Both the position numbers and the translations under genes were made by a program. The notes beneath the pieces are model-generated. The model was not told the DNA's origin and made no database searches. It saw only the letters and a list, made by a program, of their open reading frames with translations. Shown here piece after piece: positions 55,524 through 64,000 of a stretch of 64,000 nucleotides of DNA. The stretch covers positions 62,001 through 126,000 of the forward strand of contig NZ_JACSJI010000005.1 in NCBI RefSeq assembly GCF_014349105.1, given 5' to 3'. The stretch's first letter is position 1, and every line of letters starts with the position of its first letter. This DNA is from Caulobacter sp. 17J80-11 (GTDB lineage: Bacteria > Pseudomonadota > Alphaproteobacteria > Caulobacterales > Caulobacteraceae).

Positions 55524-56075
55524 ATGATCGCCCCCGGCCCTACGCTTGAAACCGAACGTCTGATCCTGCGCCCGACCTCGGGGGAGGACCTCGACGGCTT
55601 CGCCGCCCTGATGGGCGACGAGGAAGCGTCGCGGTTCATCGGCGGCGTGCAGGCGCGCGCGGCCGCCTGGCGGTCGATGTGCACCATGGCCGGCTCGTGG
55701 GTGACGCGCGGCCACGCCATGTTTTCGGTGATCGAGAAGTCGTCGGGCCGCTGGGTTGGCCGCCTCGGCCCTTGGACGCCGGAGGGCTGGCCCGGCACCG
55801 AGGTCGGCTGGGGCCTGCTCCGTGAGACCTGGGGCAAGGGCTACGCCACAGAGGGCGCGACCGCGGCGATCGACTGGGCCTTCGACCACCTGGGCTGGAC
55901 CGAGGTGATCCACTGCATCGACCCGGACAACGTCCCTTCGCAGAAGGTCGCCGAGCGGCTGGGCGCGCGCAACCTCGGGCCGGGCAAGCTGCCCGCGCCG
56001 TTCGAGGCCGCGCCGGTCGACATCTGGGGCCAGAGCCGCGACGAGTGGCGCGCGCGCCTGCGGAGGCGCGCCTGA
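55524..56075 (+). CDS. GNAT family N-acetyltransferase (RimJ/RimL-like), copy 1
   Basis: This 183-residue protein starts at ATG 55524 after AACAGGAGAG. TLETERLILRPTSGEDLDGF is the N-terminal GNAT motif. GTEVGWGLLRETWGKGYATEG is the acetyl-CoA loop, and EVIHCIDPDNVPSQKVAERLG the end of the fold. The specific substrate is unknown. The next gene is a paralogue: the stop and the next start share a base (TGATG). Confidence 0.92.
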   Translation: MIAPGPTLETERLILRPTSGEDLDGFAALMGDEEASRFIGGVQARAAAWRSMCTMAGSWVTRGHAMFSVIEKSSGRWVGRLGPWTPEGWPGTEVGWGLLRETWGKGYATEGATAAIDWAFDHLGWTEVIHCIDPDNVPSQKVAERLGARNLGPGKLPAPFEAAPVDIWGQSRDEWRARLRRRA

Positions 56076-56614
56076 TGTTGGGTCCCACCCTTCAGACCGA
56101 GCGCCTGCTGCTGCGCCCGCCGTGCGAGGCGGACTACGCGCCCTTCGCCGAGATGATGGGCGACGCGGAGCTGACCCGCTTCATCGGCGGGGTGAAGCCG
56201 CCGGCCCTGGCCTGGCGAGGGCTGGCGACCATGGTCGGCTGCTGGGCCATGCGCGGCTACGGCATGTTCGCCCTGATCGAGAAGGAGACCGGGGCCTGGG
56301 TCGGCCAGCTCGGCCCCTGGAAACCGGCCGAATGGCCCGGCAACGAGATCGGCTGGACCCTGGCGCGCCGGGGCATCGGCAAGGGCTACGCGGTCGAGGG
56401 CGCGACCGCGGCCATGGACTGGGCCTTCGACCACCTCGGCTGGACCGAGGTGATCCACTGCATCGATCCGAACAACGAACCCTCGATCCGGGTGGCCGAA
56501 CGGCTGGGCTCGCGCCGGCTGGGCCCGATCCAGTGCCCGCCGCCCTACGACCAGGTCGAGTCGATCGCCTGGGGGCAGAGCGCCGAGGACTGGCGGGCGC
56601 GCCGGCGGGCCTAG
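56075..56614 (+). CDS. GNAT family N-acetyltransferase, copy 2
   Basis: This 179-residue protein is closely related to copy 1 over its whole length; both share WAFDHLGWTEVIHCIDP near the end. LQTERLLLRPPCEADYAPF starts it, and GNEIGWTLARRGIGKGYAVEG is the acetyl-CoA loop. The start ATG overlaps the previous stop. It probably arose by tandem duplication. The end overlaps the convergent DJ-1/PfpI gene by four bases. Confidence 0.92.
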   Translation: MLGPTLQTERLLLRPPCEADYAPFAEMMGDAELTRFIGGVKPPALAWRGLATMVGCWAMRGYGMFALIEKETGAWVGQLGPWKPAEWPGNEIGWTLARRGIGKGYAVEGATAAMDWAFDHLGWTEVIHCIDPNNEPSIRVAERLGSRRLGPIQCPPPYDQVESIAWGQSAEDWRARRRA

Positions 56615-57297
56615 GCCGTCCGCCAGGCGTCGCTGGCGTGTTCCATGTAGCGGGCGGTGGCCGCGGCCGTGTCCTCGCCGAAGTACCGGGCGACCACGTG
56701 CAGGGCCAGGTCGATGCCCGAGGTCAGGCCGCCGGCGGTGGCGATCCGGCCGCTGTCGACGAAGCGGGCGCCTCGGCGCAGCTCGATGTTCGGGTGCTTC
56801 TCGGCGAACGAATCCCAGAACTCGTGGTGGGTGGTGGCGGCCAGCCCGTCGAGCAGACCGACCCGGGCCAGCTGGAAGGCCCCGGTGCACACCGACATGG
56901 TCAGGTCCGCGCCGGCGCTGGCGCGCTTCAGCCACTCGCGGGACGCCTCGGTCGAACGCTGGGCCGGCACGACGATGACGTGGGGCTGCGGCGCGTCGGC
57001 CACGCCGTAGTCGGGCTTCAGCTTCAGCCCGCCGGTCATGCGCACCAGCTCCGACGTGGGGGCGACGGTGTAGAGTTCGAACGGGTTCCGCTCGCGCCCG
57101 CCTTCGGTCACCGACGTGTCCTGGAACACCTCCCACGGACCGGCCGTGTCGATGACGTTGGTGGAGTCGCCGAGCATGAAGGCGACGCGCACCTTCTCGC
57201 GGCGGGGCAGGATGTTCGAGCCGGCGGCCGCAGCCCCGGCCAGGGCCGCCAGCGCGCCCGCGCCGGCCGCGACGCCCAGGATTTCGCGCCTGTTCAT
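56611..57297 (-). CDS. DJ-1/PfpI family protein with twin-arginine-type leader
   Basis: This 228-residue protein begins MNRREILGVAAGAGALAAL, an Arg-Arg leader consistent with Tat or Sec export. The mature domain has VRVAFMLGDSTNVIDTAGPWEVF and the nucleophile elbow TMSVCTGAFQLARVGLLDG, with FVDSGRIATAGGLTSGIDL at the end. DJ-1/PfpI members include proteases, isomerases and chaperones. The catalytic cysteine is present. It is divergent from a GlxA-type regulator, suggesting a shared signal. Confidence 0.85.
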   Translation of the reverse strand: MNRREILGVAAGAGALAALAGAAAAGSNILPRREKVRVAFMLGDSTNVIDTAGPWEVFQDTSVTEGGRERNPFELYTVAPTSELVRMTGGLKLKPDYGVADAPQPHVIVVPAQRSTEASREWLKRASAGADLTMSVCTGAFQLARVGLLDGLAATTHHEFWDSFAEKHPNIELRRGARFVDSGRIATAGGLTSGIDLALHVVARYFGEDTAAATARYMEHASDAWRTA

Positions 57298-57435
57298 CTG
57301 TTTGCTCCTCAGCTGTGCGGCTTACGCCTAAGGCGGGTCCGTCGTGGCGCTAAGGACGCCGGGCCTTCAATTTCGGCCACCCGATTGCTCGGCGCCTCGG
57401 GCGGCGCTAGCCGAGACGAGGGAATCGGAGGGACC

Positions 57436-58410
57436 ATGGATCAGACCCGTCATGTGGCCATGCTGGTCTATCCGGACGCCCAGCTGCTGGACGTCGCCGG
57501 CCCGCTGGAGGTGTTCGCCCGGACCGCGCGCTGGCTGGCGGAGCATGGCGGAGCGGCCGTCCCCGCCTACATCGTGGAGCTGGTCGGCGCCGCGCCCGGC
57601 CCGGTGGCCATGTCCAGCGGCTTGGAGATGATGGTGCGCCGCCGCTACGCCGAGCTGGGCCCGGTCGACACCCTGCTGGTCACCGGCGGCATCGGTTACG
57701 CGACGGCCGCCGGCGACCCGGAGATGCTGGCCTGGCTGCGCGAACGGGCGGGCGCCACGCGACGGATCGGTTCGATCTGCAGCGGCGCCCTGGTGCTGGC
57801 CGCCGCCGGCCTGCTCGACGGGCGCGAGGCGACGACGCACTGGGCCTATTGCGACCGGCTGGCCGCCTTGGCGCCCGACTGCCGGGTCGACCCGGACGCC
57901 ATCTTCGTGCGCAGCGGCCGGTTCTACACCTCCGCCGGCGTGACCACCGGCATGGACCTGGCCCTGGCCCTGGTCGAGGAGGACTGGGGCAAGGCGGTGG
58001 CGCTGGCCGTCGCCCAGGAGCTGGTGGTCTATCGCAAGCGGCCGGGCGGGCAGGGGCAGTTCAGCCGTTTCCTGGAGGCGGAGCGGCGCAACGACCGCTT
58101 CGGCGAGCTGCAGCTGTGGGTGCTGGACCGGCTGCACCAGGACCTTTCGGTCGAGCGCATGGCCGAGGTGGTGGGCATGAGCCCGCGCCACTTCTCGCGC
58201 CAGTTCCGCGCCCAGGTCGGCCGCACCCCGGCCGCCTGGCTGGCCGACCTGCGGCTGGAGGAGGCGCGCCGGCGCATCGAGAGCGGCGGCTTCCAGCTGA
58301 AGGACGTGGCCCGCCAGTGCGGCTTCGCCGACGAGCAGAACCTGCGCCGGGTGTTCCAGCGCCGCCTGGGCGTGGCGCCCAGCGCCTACCGCGAGCGGTT
58401 CGGCGGCTAA
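57436..58410 (+). CDS. GlxA family transcriptional regulator (DJ-1 domain plus AraC HTH)
   Basis: This 324-residue protein starts at ATG 57436 behind CGGAGGGA. The N-terminal DJ-1-like domain has VAMLVYPDAQLLDVAGPLEVF and GSICSGALVLAAAGLLDGR, ending with TSAGVTTGMDLALAL. The AraC domain starts around 224 with LHQDLSVERMAEVVGMSPRHFSRQF and ends with the second helix-turn-helix (QLKDVARQCGFADEQNLRRVF). Family members sense small molecules. The neighbouring DJ-1/PfpI gene is a likely target. Confidence 0.93.
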   Translation: MDQTRHVAMLVYPDAQLLDVAGPLEVFARTARWLAEHGGAAVPAYIVELVGAAPGPVAMSSGLEMMVRRRYAELGPVDTLLVTGGIGYATAAGDPEMLAWLRERAGATRRIGSICSGALVLAAAGLLDGREATTHWAYCDRLAALAPDCRVDPDAIFVRSGRFYTSAGVTTGMDLALALVEEDWGKAVALAVAQELVVYRKRPGGQGQFSRFLEAERRNDRFGELQLWVLDRLHQDLSVERMAEVVGMSPRHFSRQFRAQVGRTPAAWLADLRLEEARRRIESGGFQLKDVARQCGFADEQNLRRVFQRRLGVAPSAYRERFGG

Positions 58411-58505
58411 GGCCGGCCGCAATCGTGGCCGGAATTGACGCCTGGGCGTCGTTTGCGCCGGCCGCCTGGAGACTAGGGTCGCCCCGGTCGCGAAAGGAGC
58501 CAGCC

Positions 58506-58646
58506 GTGGTCAGGGTCGCCGGTGGAGTGTTCGTGCTGCTGGCGCTCGCCTGGGCGCTGGGCCTGGCCGCCGGAAGCCGAGATCAGAGGACCGTCAAACG
58601 GGTTGACGCGGGCGTCGGCGCCCACGTCGCCACCGCGGTCGGCTAG
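58506..58646 (+). CDS. Small single-pass membrane protein
   Basis: This 46-residue frame starts at GTG 58506 after AAAGGAG, five bases upstream. It contains one hydrophobic helix (GGVFVLLALAWALGLAAG) and then a basic segment with KRVDAGVGAHVATAVG. The last four bases overlap the stop of the convergent LytTR gene. The good ribosome site and clean topology support a real gene; conservation was not testable. Confidence 0.45.
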   Translation: MVRVAGGVFVLLALAWALGLAAGSRDQRTVKRVDAGVGAHVATAVG

Positions 58647-59419
58647 TACCAGCCGGCCGCCCGCAGGGCGCGCGCGTGGGTGCGGCTGACCGGGACTTCC
58701 ACGCCGTTTTTCAGGGTCAGCTGAGCCTTGCCGTCGCCGCGCCGTACGTCGGCGACCGCCGCCTTCGCCACCCACCAGGAGCGGTGGGTCTGGGCGCCCT
58801 CGATCCCTTCCAGTTCGGCCACCGCGTCGGACAGGCGCATCAGGATCAGGTCCGAGCCGCGCTCGGTGTGCAGCCGCAGGTAATGGTCCTCGGACTCCAC
58901 CGCGTAGAGCTCCGCCCCGCGCAGCTTCGGCGGCAGGCGCTCGAGGAAGCGGGGCGGCGCGGCCGGCTGCTCGGGCGTCGACGCCGCGCCGGCGTGCGCG
59001 CGACCGGCCAGCAGGTTCACCCCGGTCATCACAGCCGCGACCATCAGCACGGGCGGGAAGTACCCGGGCAGGGCGCCCGGCGTCAGCGGGAAGCCGAAGG
59101 CCCAGGCTGTGGCCAGCCAGACGCTGACGGTCAGCGGCGGGGTCATGACCGCGATCATCAGCGCGGCCTGCAGCCACACGCGCTCGCTGAACCAGCCGCG
59201 CCGCTGGACGAAGCCGGCCGCGACATGGCCCCAGACGCCGCCGACCACCATCATGCCGACCCAGTAGGCCAGCCGCAGCGGCAGCGGGGCCGCGTCCGAG
59301 CCGAACGCGCCGGCCAGGCCCATGAACAGGCCCGCGGCCGCGGCTATACCCACGCCGCGCAGCCATTCGGCCGGGCTCCGGCCGGGCGTGTCGTTCGGTG
59401 CGGCCGACGTCCGTCGCAT
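58643..59419 (-). CDS. Membrane LytTR family regulator
   Basis: This 258-residue protein starts at ATG 59419 after GGGAGGCG. Four membrane helices fill residues about 20-140. The C-terminal LytTR DNA-binding domain has LYAVESEDHYLRLHTERGSDLILMRL, GAQTHRSWWVAKAAVADVRR and a final VPVSRTHARALRAAGWY. It is therefore a membrane-bound DNA-binding regulator that would respond to a membrane or ligand signal without a separate kinase. It stands opposite a DUF2306-type gene. Confidence 0.88.
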   Translation of the reverse strand: MRRTSAAPNDTPGRSPAEWLRGVGIAAAAGLFMGLAGAFGSDAAPLPLRLAYWVGMMVVGGVWGHVAAGFVQRRGWFSERVWLQAALMIAVMTPPLTVSVWLATAWAFGFPLTPGALPGYFPPVLMVAAVMTGVNLLAGRAHAGAASTPEQPAAPPRFLERLPPKLRGAELYAVESEDHYLRLHTERGSDLILMRLSDAVAELEGIEGAQTHRSWWVAKAAVADVRRGDGKAQLTLKNGVEVPVSRTHARALRAAGWY

Positions 59420-59617
59420 GCTTCGCCTCCCTCGATCCCTCAAGACCACGATCCGGCGTCGGTTTGAAGACGGCGATCCGCGAAGCGTGAACGGCGCCCG
59501 CCCGCCGCTCGCGAAGCCGGCGCGGCGGTCTGTGCAGAGGCGGCTGCGGCGCCTTCCCGTCCGGGCCAGGAGAAGCGGGACCGCGGGAGAAACCCCGCCC
59601 CTTGCTGGAGACCCGCC

Positions 59618-60151
59618 GTGACCGCCCCCGCCCGCAGCATGCTCGTCCGCCGAACCGTCTTCGTCCTGGCCCTGGTGGCCGCCATCGTGACGACCGCCAC
59701 CTTCGGAAAGTTCGACGCCTACCAGGACGCCCTGGCCCGTCTGGAGATCCACCCGCACGTGCCGGACTTCGCCCTGGTCGCGGCCGCCAAGCCGGCCATC
59801 CAGCTGCACCTGGCCACCGCCCTGCTGGCGCTGGCGATCGGGACTATCCTGCTGCTGGGCGTGAAGGGGAACCGGCTGCACCGCGCGCTGGGCTGGACCT
59901 GGGTGATCGCCATGGCGACCACGGCGGTCAGCTCGCTGTTCATTCGCGAGCTCAACCACGGCGCCCTCAGCTTCATTCACCTGCTGTCCGGCTGGACCAT
60001 CGTGGGCCTGCCGATGGCGGTCTACGCCGCGCGCCGGCACAAGGTGGCCCAGCACCGCCGCTCGATGACCGGCATGTTCGTCGGCGGCCTGATCCTGGCC
60101 GGCCTGCTGGCCTTCCTGCCCGGCCGGCTGATGTGGGAGCTGTTCTTCTAA
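59618..60151 (+). CDS. DUF2306-type membrane protein
   Basis: This 177-residue protein begins at GTG 59618 behind GGAG. It has four hydrophobic segments. The core carries HRALGWTWVIAMATTAVSSLFIR, then FIHLLSGWTIVGLP, then HRRSMTGMFVGGLILAG, and ends with PGRLMWELFF. These match DUF2306, a family of predicted inner-membrane proteins of unknown function. The gene is monocistronic, between the divergent LytTR gene and the convergent unknown. Confidence 0.82.
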   Translation: MTAPARSMLVRRTVFVLALVAAIVTTATFGKFDAYQDALARLEIHPHVPDFALVAAAKPAIQLHLATALLALAIGTILLLGVKGNRLHRALGWTWVIAMATTAVSSLFIRELNHGALSFIHLLSGWTIVGLPMAVYAARRHKVAQHRRSMTGMFVGGLILAGLLAFLPGRLMWELFF

Positions 60152-60207
60152 GAGCGCGGCAGCCGAAAGTGGGGGCCGTTTCGGCGGCCGCCGCGCTCCC
60201 AAAAATC

Positions 60208-61920
60208 TTACGCGGCGAGGCCGATGGCCTGCAGCAGCGGACGCATCTCGGCCGTCCGTTCCGGCGCGGCGGCCAGTTCGGCCCGGACCTCGGGCGTGCG
60301 CACCAGCTTCATCGCCTCGACCTTGGCCCGCTCGGCCACCGGGCCGGACGGCCCGGTCTGGCCCCCGGCCAGCTTCAGCAGGATCGACAGCCGCTGCAGG
60401 GCCGGGGCCGGGGCCCGCACGATCTGGGCGACCAGCTTGGCGTCGGCCTCGATCAGGCCGCCGACTTCGCCGAGCTTGGTCGTGATCTCCTCAAGGTCCT
60501 TCTCCGACAAATCGGCGCGGGCCGCGGCGCGCTGCAGGCCGGCCAGGGCGGCCAGCTTGGCCGTCGGAGCGGCCGCCCCGCCGCGCAGCTCGGTCTCGAA
60601 CCGCAGAGCCGCGACGTTGGCCGCCAGCCAGCGGGAGGCGGCGCGTTTGTTGGCGGCGCCGGCCACGTTCTCGCATAGTCGAAGCAAGGCTTCGGCCTCC
60701 GCCAGGCCGCCGCGCCCCTGCCCGAGGTAGACGGTCACGAAGTCGGGGGCGACCAGGGCGCGCGAGCGTTCCACGAAGGCGGTCTGCACCTCGTCCTGGC
60801 TCAGCAGCCGCCCGGTCGCAGCGGTCAGGGCCATGGCCAGGGCGCGCAGGATGTCGATCTCGCCGTCGGCGTCGCCCGGACGCAGCCGGCGCGGCCCGTT
60901 CAGCTCGCGCACGACGCGGCGCGCGACACTGCCAGCCAAGATCTTGAGATCGCCAGCGGCGACCCGCCGGCCCAGGCGCGCGGCCGGACCTTCCAGCGGC
61001 GGGAGCATGCGCGACACCGACGGGTCGTGGCGGGCCAGAAGCTCCACCTCCGGCCCCGCGGCCAGGCGGGTCAGGGCGGCCAGGCTGGCCCCCAGGTCGA
61101 GGTCCGCGCCGAGCAGGTCGGCCAGGCCGCCGCGCGAGCCGAGGATCTCGCAGAGCATCTGCTCGACCACCATGAAGCACAGGGCGCGCGGCTGCGGTTC
61201 GTCCGGAGCCTCGTCCATGCGGTCGAGCAGCCGGTCCACCTTCGCGCCCCAGGTCTCCAGCGGGGCCAGGTCGGCCGCCAGCGCCCCGCCCAGCAGGAAA
61301 GCGCGGTCGGGGTGGCTGGCCAGCCGCCGGGCGACGGCGGAGAGAGACTCGGTGGCCAGGCTCGGGAACTGCGCCTGCCGGCGCGCCTGGATGACCCGCT
61401 CGATCGCCTGGGCGCCCAGCCGCTCGTACTCGCGCATGATCTCGTGGACGGGCCGGCCGGTGGCCTGGCTCTCGGGCACGGAGATCTTTTGCACCGCGTG
61501 ACGCAGCTCCATGCCGGTCGCCTCCAGCCGTTCGGCCAGGTCGGGCCGGTGCATCAGCTCGAAGGCGGTGACCTTGTGGCGGCGCAGCCAGTCGTCCAGC
61601 AGGCGCGCGATCGTTTCGCGCCCGTGCGCCTGGTAGAGGTCGGCCACGCCCGTGCAGGCCGGCTCGGTGCGCGCTTCGGCCGCGGCGCGGCGTCGGCGGG
61701 TGTCCGGCGCGCCCTTGCTCATCAGGGTGACGCTGGCGAACTCCATGGTCTCGGGGTCGAGCGTCTCCTTGGTCACCCGTACGGCCGCGACGCGTCCTTC
61801 GGCCATCAGCTCCTCGGCCGTCTGCAGCGCATGGGCGCGATCTTCGGTGGCGCCCTGAAGCGTCCACGGCGCCTGGGGCGTGCGCCGGGCGAAGACTTCG
61901 TAATGAACCTGGCCGGCCAT
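60208..61920 (-). CDS. Large hypothetical protein next to chvI
   Basis: This protein has about 570 residues. ATG 61920 is preferred, as AGQVHYEVFARRTPQAPWTL is a compact domain start. An ATG at 61974 is an alternative with no better ribosome site. The first 85 residues look like a small beta domain (GRVAAVRVTKETLDPETMEF). The rest is long and helical with many Ala/Leu/Glu/Arg, like a repeat-type scaffold. No membrane segment or motif of a known enzyme is seen. It is divergent from chvI with 150 bases between. Confidence 0.7.
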   Translation of the reverse strand: MAGQVHYEVFARRTPQAPWTLQGATEDRAHALQTAEELMAEGRVAAVRVTKETLDPETMEFASVTLMSKGAPDTRRRRAAAEARTEPACTGVADLYQAHGRETIARLLDDWLRRHKVTAFELMHRPDLAERLEATGMELRHAVQKISVPESQATGRPVHEIMREYERLGAQAIERVIQARRQAQFPSLATESLSAVARRLASHPDRAFLLGGALAADLAPLETWGAKVDRLLDRMDEAPDEPQPRALCFMVVEQMLCEILGSRGGLADLLGADLDLGASLAALTRLAAGPEVELLARHDPSVSRMLPPLEGPAARLGRRVAAGDLKILAGSVARRVVRELNGPRRLRPGDADGEIDILRALAMALTAATGRLLSQDEVQTAFVERSRALVAPDFVTVYLGQGRGGLAEAEALLRLCENVAGAANKRAASRWLAANVAALRFETELRGGAAAPTAKLAALAGLQRAAARADLSEKDLEEITTKLGEVGGLIEADAKLVAQIVRAPAPALQRLSILLKLAGGQTGPSGPVAERAKVEAMKLVRTPEVRAELAAAPERTAEMRPLLQAIGLAA

Positions 61921-62070
61921 GCGCCCGCGTGTGCCCCGGATGTCGATCAACGATCGATCATGGTGAACCGGCATGCTTAAGACCGGGTTGAGAAACGCGG
62001 GTTTGCTTCAGGGCGCAGCGGCCATTAGCTTTGCGCCGTGCGCGCCCGCAGTCAGGGCGCCGGAGACGAC

Positions 62071-62775
62071 ATGGCGAACATCACCCTGGTCGACGACGAC
62101 GAGAACATCGTCGCGTCCGTGTCGCTGGCCCTGGAGAGCGCCGGCCACGAGATCAAGGCCTACCACGACGGCGTGACCGGTCTGCAGGCGCTGGAGAGCG
62201 ATCCGCCGGACCTGGCCATCCTCGACGTCAAGATGCCGCGCATGGACGGCATGGAAGTGCTGCGCCGCCTGCGCCAGACCTCCAACATGCCGGTGATCAT
62301 CCTCACCTCGAAGGACGAGGAGATCGACGAAATCCTGGGCTTTAACCTGGGCGCCGACGACTACATCCACAAACCCTTCTCGCAGCGCCTGCTGCTCGAG
62401 AGGGTGAAGGCGGTGCTGCGCCGCGCCGGCATCGAGGGGCTCGAGCCGGTGGGGGCCGAGGTCGCCCAGGACAAGGCGCTCAAGCGCGGCAAGCTGGCCC
62501 TCGACCCGGCGCGCCACGAGTGCACCTGGGACGGCCGGCCGGTGAAGCTGACCGTCACCGAGTTCCTGCTGCTGCAGGCCCTGGCCCAGCGTCCGGGCTT
62601 CGTGAAGAGCCGCGACAACCTGATGGACGCGGCCTACGACGATCAGGTGTACGTGGACGACCGCACCATCGACAGCCACGTCAAACGCATGCGCAAGAAG
62701 TTCCGGGTGGTCGACCCCGAGTTCGACGCGATCGAAACCCTGTATGGCGTCGGATACCGTTATCGAGAAAGCTGA
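62071..62775 (+). CDS. chvI: Response regulator ChvI (OmpR family)
   Basis: This 234-residue regulator starts at ATG 62071. The receiver domain has acidic residues DDDEN at 8-12, the phosphorylation site D52 in [15 protein letters not shown] and K101 in YIHKPFSQR. The DNA-binding winged helix includes [19 protein letters not shown] and [15 protein letters not shown], ending in [11 protein letters not shown]. ChvI with ChvG controls envelope and acid/osmotic stress genes in alphaproteobacteria; in Caulobacter it also acts through the sRNA ChvR. The chvG start lies inside this gene. Confidence 0.95.
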   Translation: MANITLVDDDENIVASVSLALESAGHEIKAYHDGVTGLQALESDPPDLAILDVKMPRMDGMEVLRRLRQTSNMPVIILTSKDEEIDEILGFNLGADDYIHKPFSQRLLLERVKAVLRRAGIEGLEPVGAEVAQDKALKRGKLALDPARHECTWDGRPVKLTVTEFLLLQALAQRPGFVKSRDNLMDAAYDDQVYVDDRTIDSHVKRMRKKFRVVDPEFDAIETLYGVGYRYRES

Positions 62776-64000
62776 GCCGGCCCCGCGCGAGCGGGTGGCC
62801 TGGCGCTGGTTCGGGGGGTCGCGGCTCGGCCGGCTGATCGTCGGCCTGAACCTGGTCGGCCTGGTCGTGCTCGTCGTCGGCGCCCTGGTCATGAACGAGT
62901 TCCGCCAGGGGCTCATTCAGACCCGGCTGGATTCCCTGTCGGCCCAGGCCGAGCTGCTGGCCGAGGTGATCGCCGAGGGCGCGACCCGTGGCGAGCCGCA
63001 GCCGGAGCTGGAGCCGATCGCCGTGCTGGTGCTGCAGCGGTTCATCCCGCAGGGGCAGCGCGCGCGCCTGTTCGACGCCGAGGGCAACCTGCTGGCCGAC
63101 AGCTACGTCGTGTCCGAGGACGTGGACGTCAAAGCCCTGCCGCCGGCGCGCAAGCCCGACGCCCGTCCGCCCCGCAAGCCCGACCTGGCCAAGGAGGCCA
63201 AGCTGGAGGCCGACGCGCGGGCCGACCTCGACGCCGAGGTGGCGCGGGCGCTGAAGGGCGAGCGGGTCGCCGACGTGCGTCACTCGGAGACCGGCGAGCG
63301 GGTGGTCTCGGTGTCCATTCCCGTGCAGCGCGTCGAGGCGGTCCTGGGCGTTCTGACGCTGGAGGCCGGCGACGTCGACGCCATCGTGGCGGCCCAGCGG
63401 CGCGCCCTGCTGCCGTTCGCGGCCATCGCGCTGGGCGTGACCCTGCTGTCGTCGTTGCTGCTGCACGTGCTGGTGGCCCGCCCGGTGATGCGCCTGTCGG
63501 CCGCCGCCGACCAGGTGCGCCTGTCGCGCGCGCGCGCCATCTCGCTGCCGGACCTCGAGGCCCGCAACGACGAGATCGGCGACCTGGCGCGCTCGCTCGA
63601 GACCATGACCGCCACCCTGTCGGACCGCATGGACGCCATCGAGCGGTTCGCCGCGGACGTCAGCCACGAGATCAAGAACCCGCTGACCTCGATCCGCTCG
63701 GCGGTGGAGACGCTGGACCTGGTCAAGGACGACAAGGCCAAGGATCGCCTGACCGGCGTGCTCAAGCAGGACGTCAAGCGGCTGGATCGCCTGATCACCG
63801 ACATCTCCAACGCCTCGCGCCTCGACGCGGAGCTGTCGCGCGACCAGCCCAAGCCGGTCGATCTGGGCCGCCTGCTCGGCGACCTGACGGCCGCCTACAA
63901 CGACGCCGCCCGCGAGGGCGAGCCGGTGGTGAAGCTGGTGCTGCCGTCCGAGCCGCTGCGCGTGGCGGGACGCGAGGGCCCGCTGGGCCAGGTGTTCCGC
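62744..64000 (+). CDS. chvG: Sensor histidine kinase ChvG (partial)
   Basis: The first 419 codons are present before the right edge. ATG 62744 is out of frame inside the chvI end, a 32-base overlap. The first membrane helix is about residues 29-50. A periplasmic sensor domain to about 217 contains a highly charged stretch of Lys/Ala/Glu/Asp near 135-170. The second helix is about 222-242, followed by a HAMP-type linker and the phospho-acceptor H308 in [11 protein letters not shown]. The ATPase domain is cut off. ChvG is expected to phosphorylate ChvI; the usual downstream hprK is not in view. Confidence 0.95.
   Translation, partial: MASDTVIEKAEPAPRERVAWRWFGGSRLGRLIVGLNLVGLVVLVVGALVMNEFRQGLIQTRLDSLSAQAELLAEVIAEGATRGEPQPELEPIAVLVLQRFIPQGQRARLFDAEGNLLADSYVVSEDVDVKALPPARKPDARPPRKPDLAKEAKLEADARADLDAEVARALKGERVADVRHSETGERVVSVSIPVQRVEAVLGVLTLEAGDVDAIVAAQRRALLPFAAIALGVTLLSSLLLHVLVARPVMRLSAAADQVRLSRARAISLPDLEARNDEIGDLARSLETMTATLSDRMDAIERFAADVSHEIKNPLTSIRSAVETLDLVKDDKAKDRLTGVLKQDVKRLDRLITDISNASRLDAELSRDQPKPVDLGRLLGDLTAAYNDAAREGEPVVKLVLPSEPLRVAGREGPLGQVFR

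Overview
This 64 kb window is a chromosomal core segment of a GC-rich alphaproteobacterium, almost certainly of the Caulobacteraceae (Caulobacter/Phenylobacterium type; the genus cannot be fixed from sequence alone). The strongest markers are a DivL-type kinase with tyrosine at the usual phospho-histidine position (divL), a ChvI/ChvG two-component pair, an oxyR-ahpC-ahpD locus and a proteobacterial sdhCDAB cluster. Genes are dense, with short gaps and many ATGA/GTGA start-stop overlaps. There is one tRNA gene and no rRNA. I see no phage, transposase, CRISPR array or defence island. The only repeats are small palindromic intergenic elements.

Layout. 0-2.5 kb: the end of ptsN, a DUF1150 gene, a small heat-shock protein, a tiny membrane protein, a Sel1-repeat protein and tRNA-Ala(GGC). 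2.5-7.8 kb: an acidic FYDLN zinc-ribbon protein divergent from aroA-cmk-rpsA, then ihfB-mscL. 7.8-14.4 kb: a Mut7-C-type protein, an unknown protein, zapE, an O-methyltransferase, and opposite them a radical SAM-thpR-CoA lyase operon and murI. 14.5-20 kb: two exported peptidases (M3 and S9) and two small unknowns. 20-22.3 kb: ahpD-ahpC divergent from oxyR. 22.3-30 kb: a BI-1/YccA protein, DUF2794, a candidate small RNA with anti-Shine-Dalgarno loops, an ECF sigma factor with a membrane partner, a DUF1223 protein, and acnA divergent from ccmAB. 30-40 kb: priA, fsa-DUF484-xerC, a GIY-YIG-like protein, lpdA, and ffh-rpsP-rimM. 40-45 kb: exported and metallopeptidase-like proteins, then divL. 45-49 kb: sdhCDAB plus a 2Fe-2S ferredoxin. 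49-54.5 kb: a TadE/TadG-like pair, a HIT protein, an outer-membrane barrel and mdh. 54.5-64 kb: tandem GNAT acetyltransferases, a secreted DJ-1/PfpI protein divergent from a GlxA-type regulator, a membrane LytTR regulator, a DUF2306 protein, a 570-residue unknown, and chvI-chvG (cut at the right edge).

Together the genes are mainly housekeeping: translation (rpsA, rpsP, rimM, ffh), TCA cycle (acnA, lpdA, sdhCDAB, mdh), peroxide defence, chromosome maintenance (priA, xerC, ihfB) and envelope/cell-cycle signalling (divL, chvIG). No large new system is evident. The items most worth following are the possible sRNA near 23.7-23.8 kb, a PriA that lacks three of the eight usual zinc cysteines, a terminator-like hairpin against the ihfB ribosome site, and several unassigned genes next to regulators.
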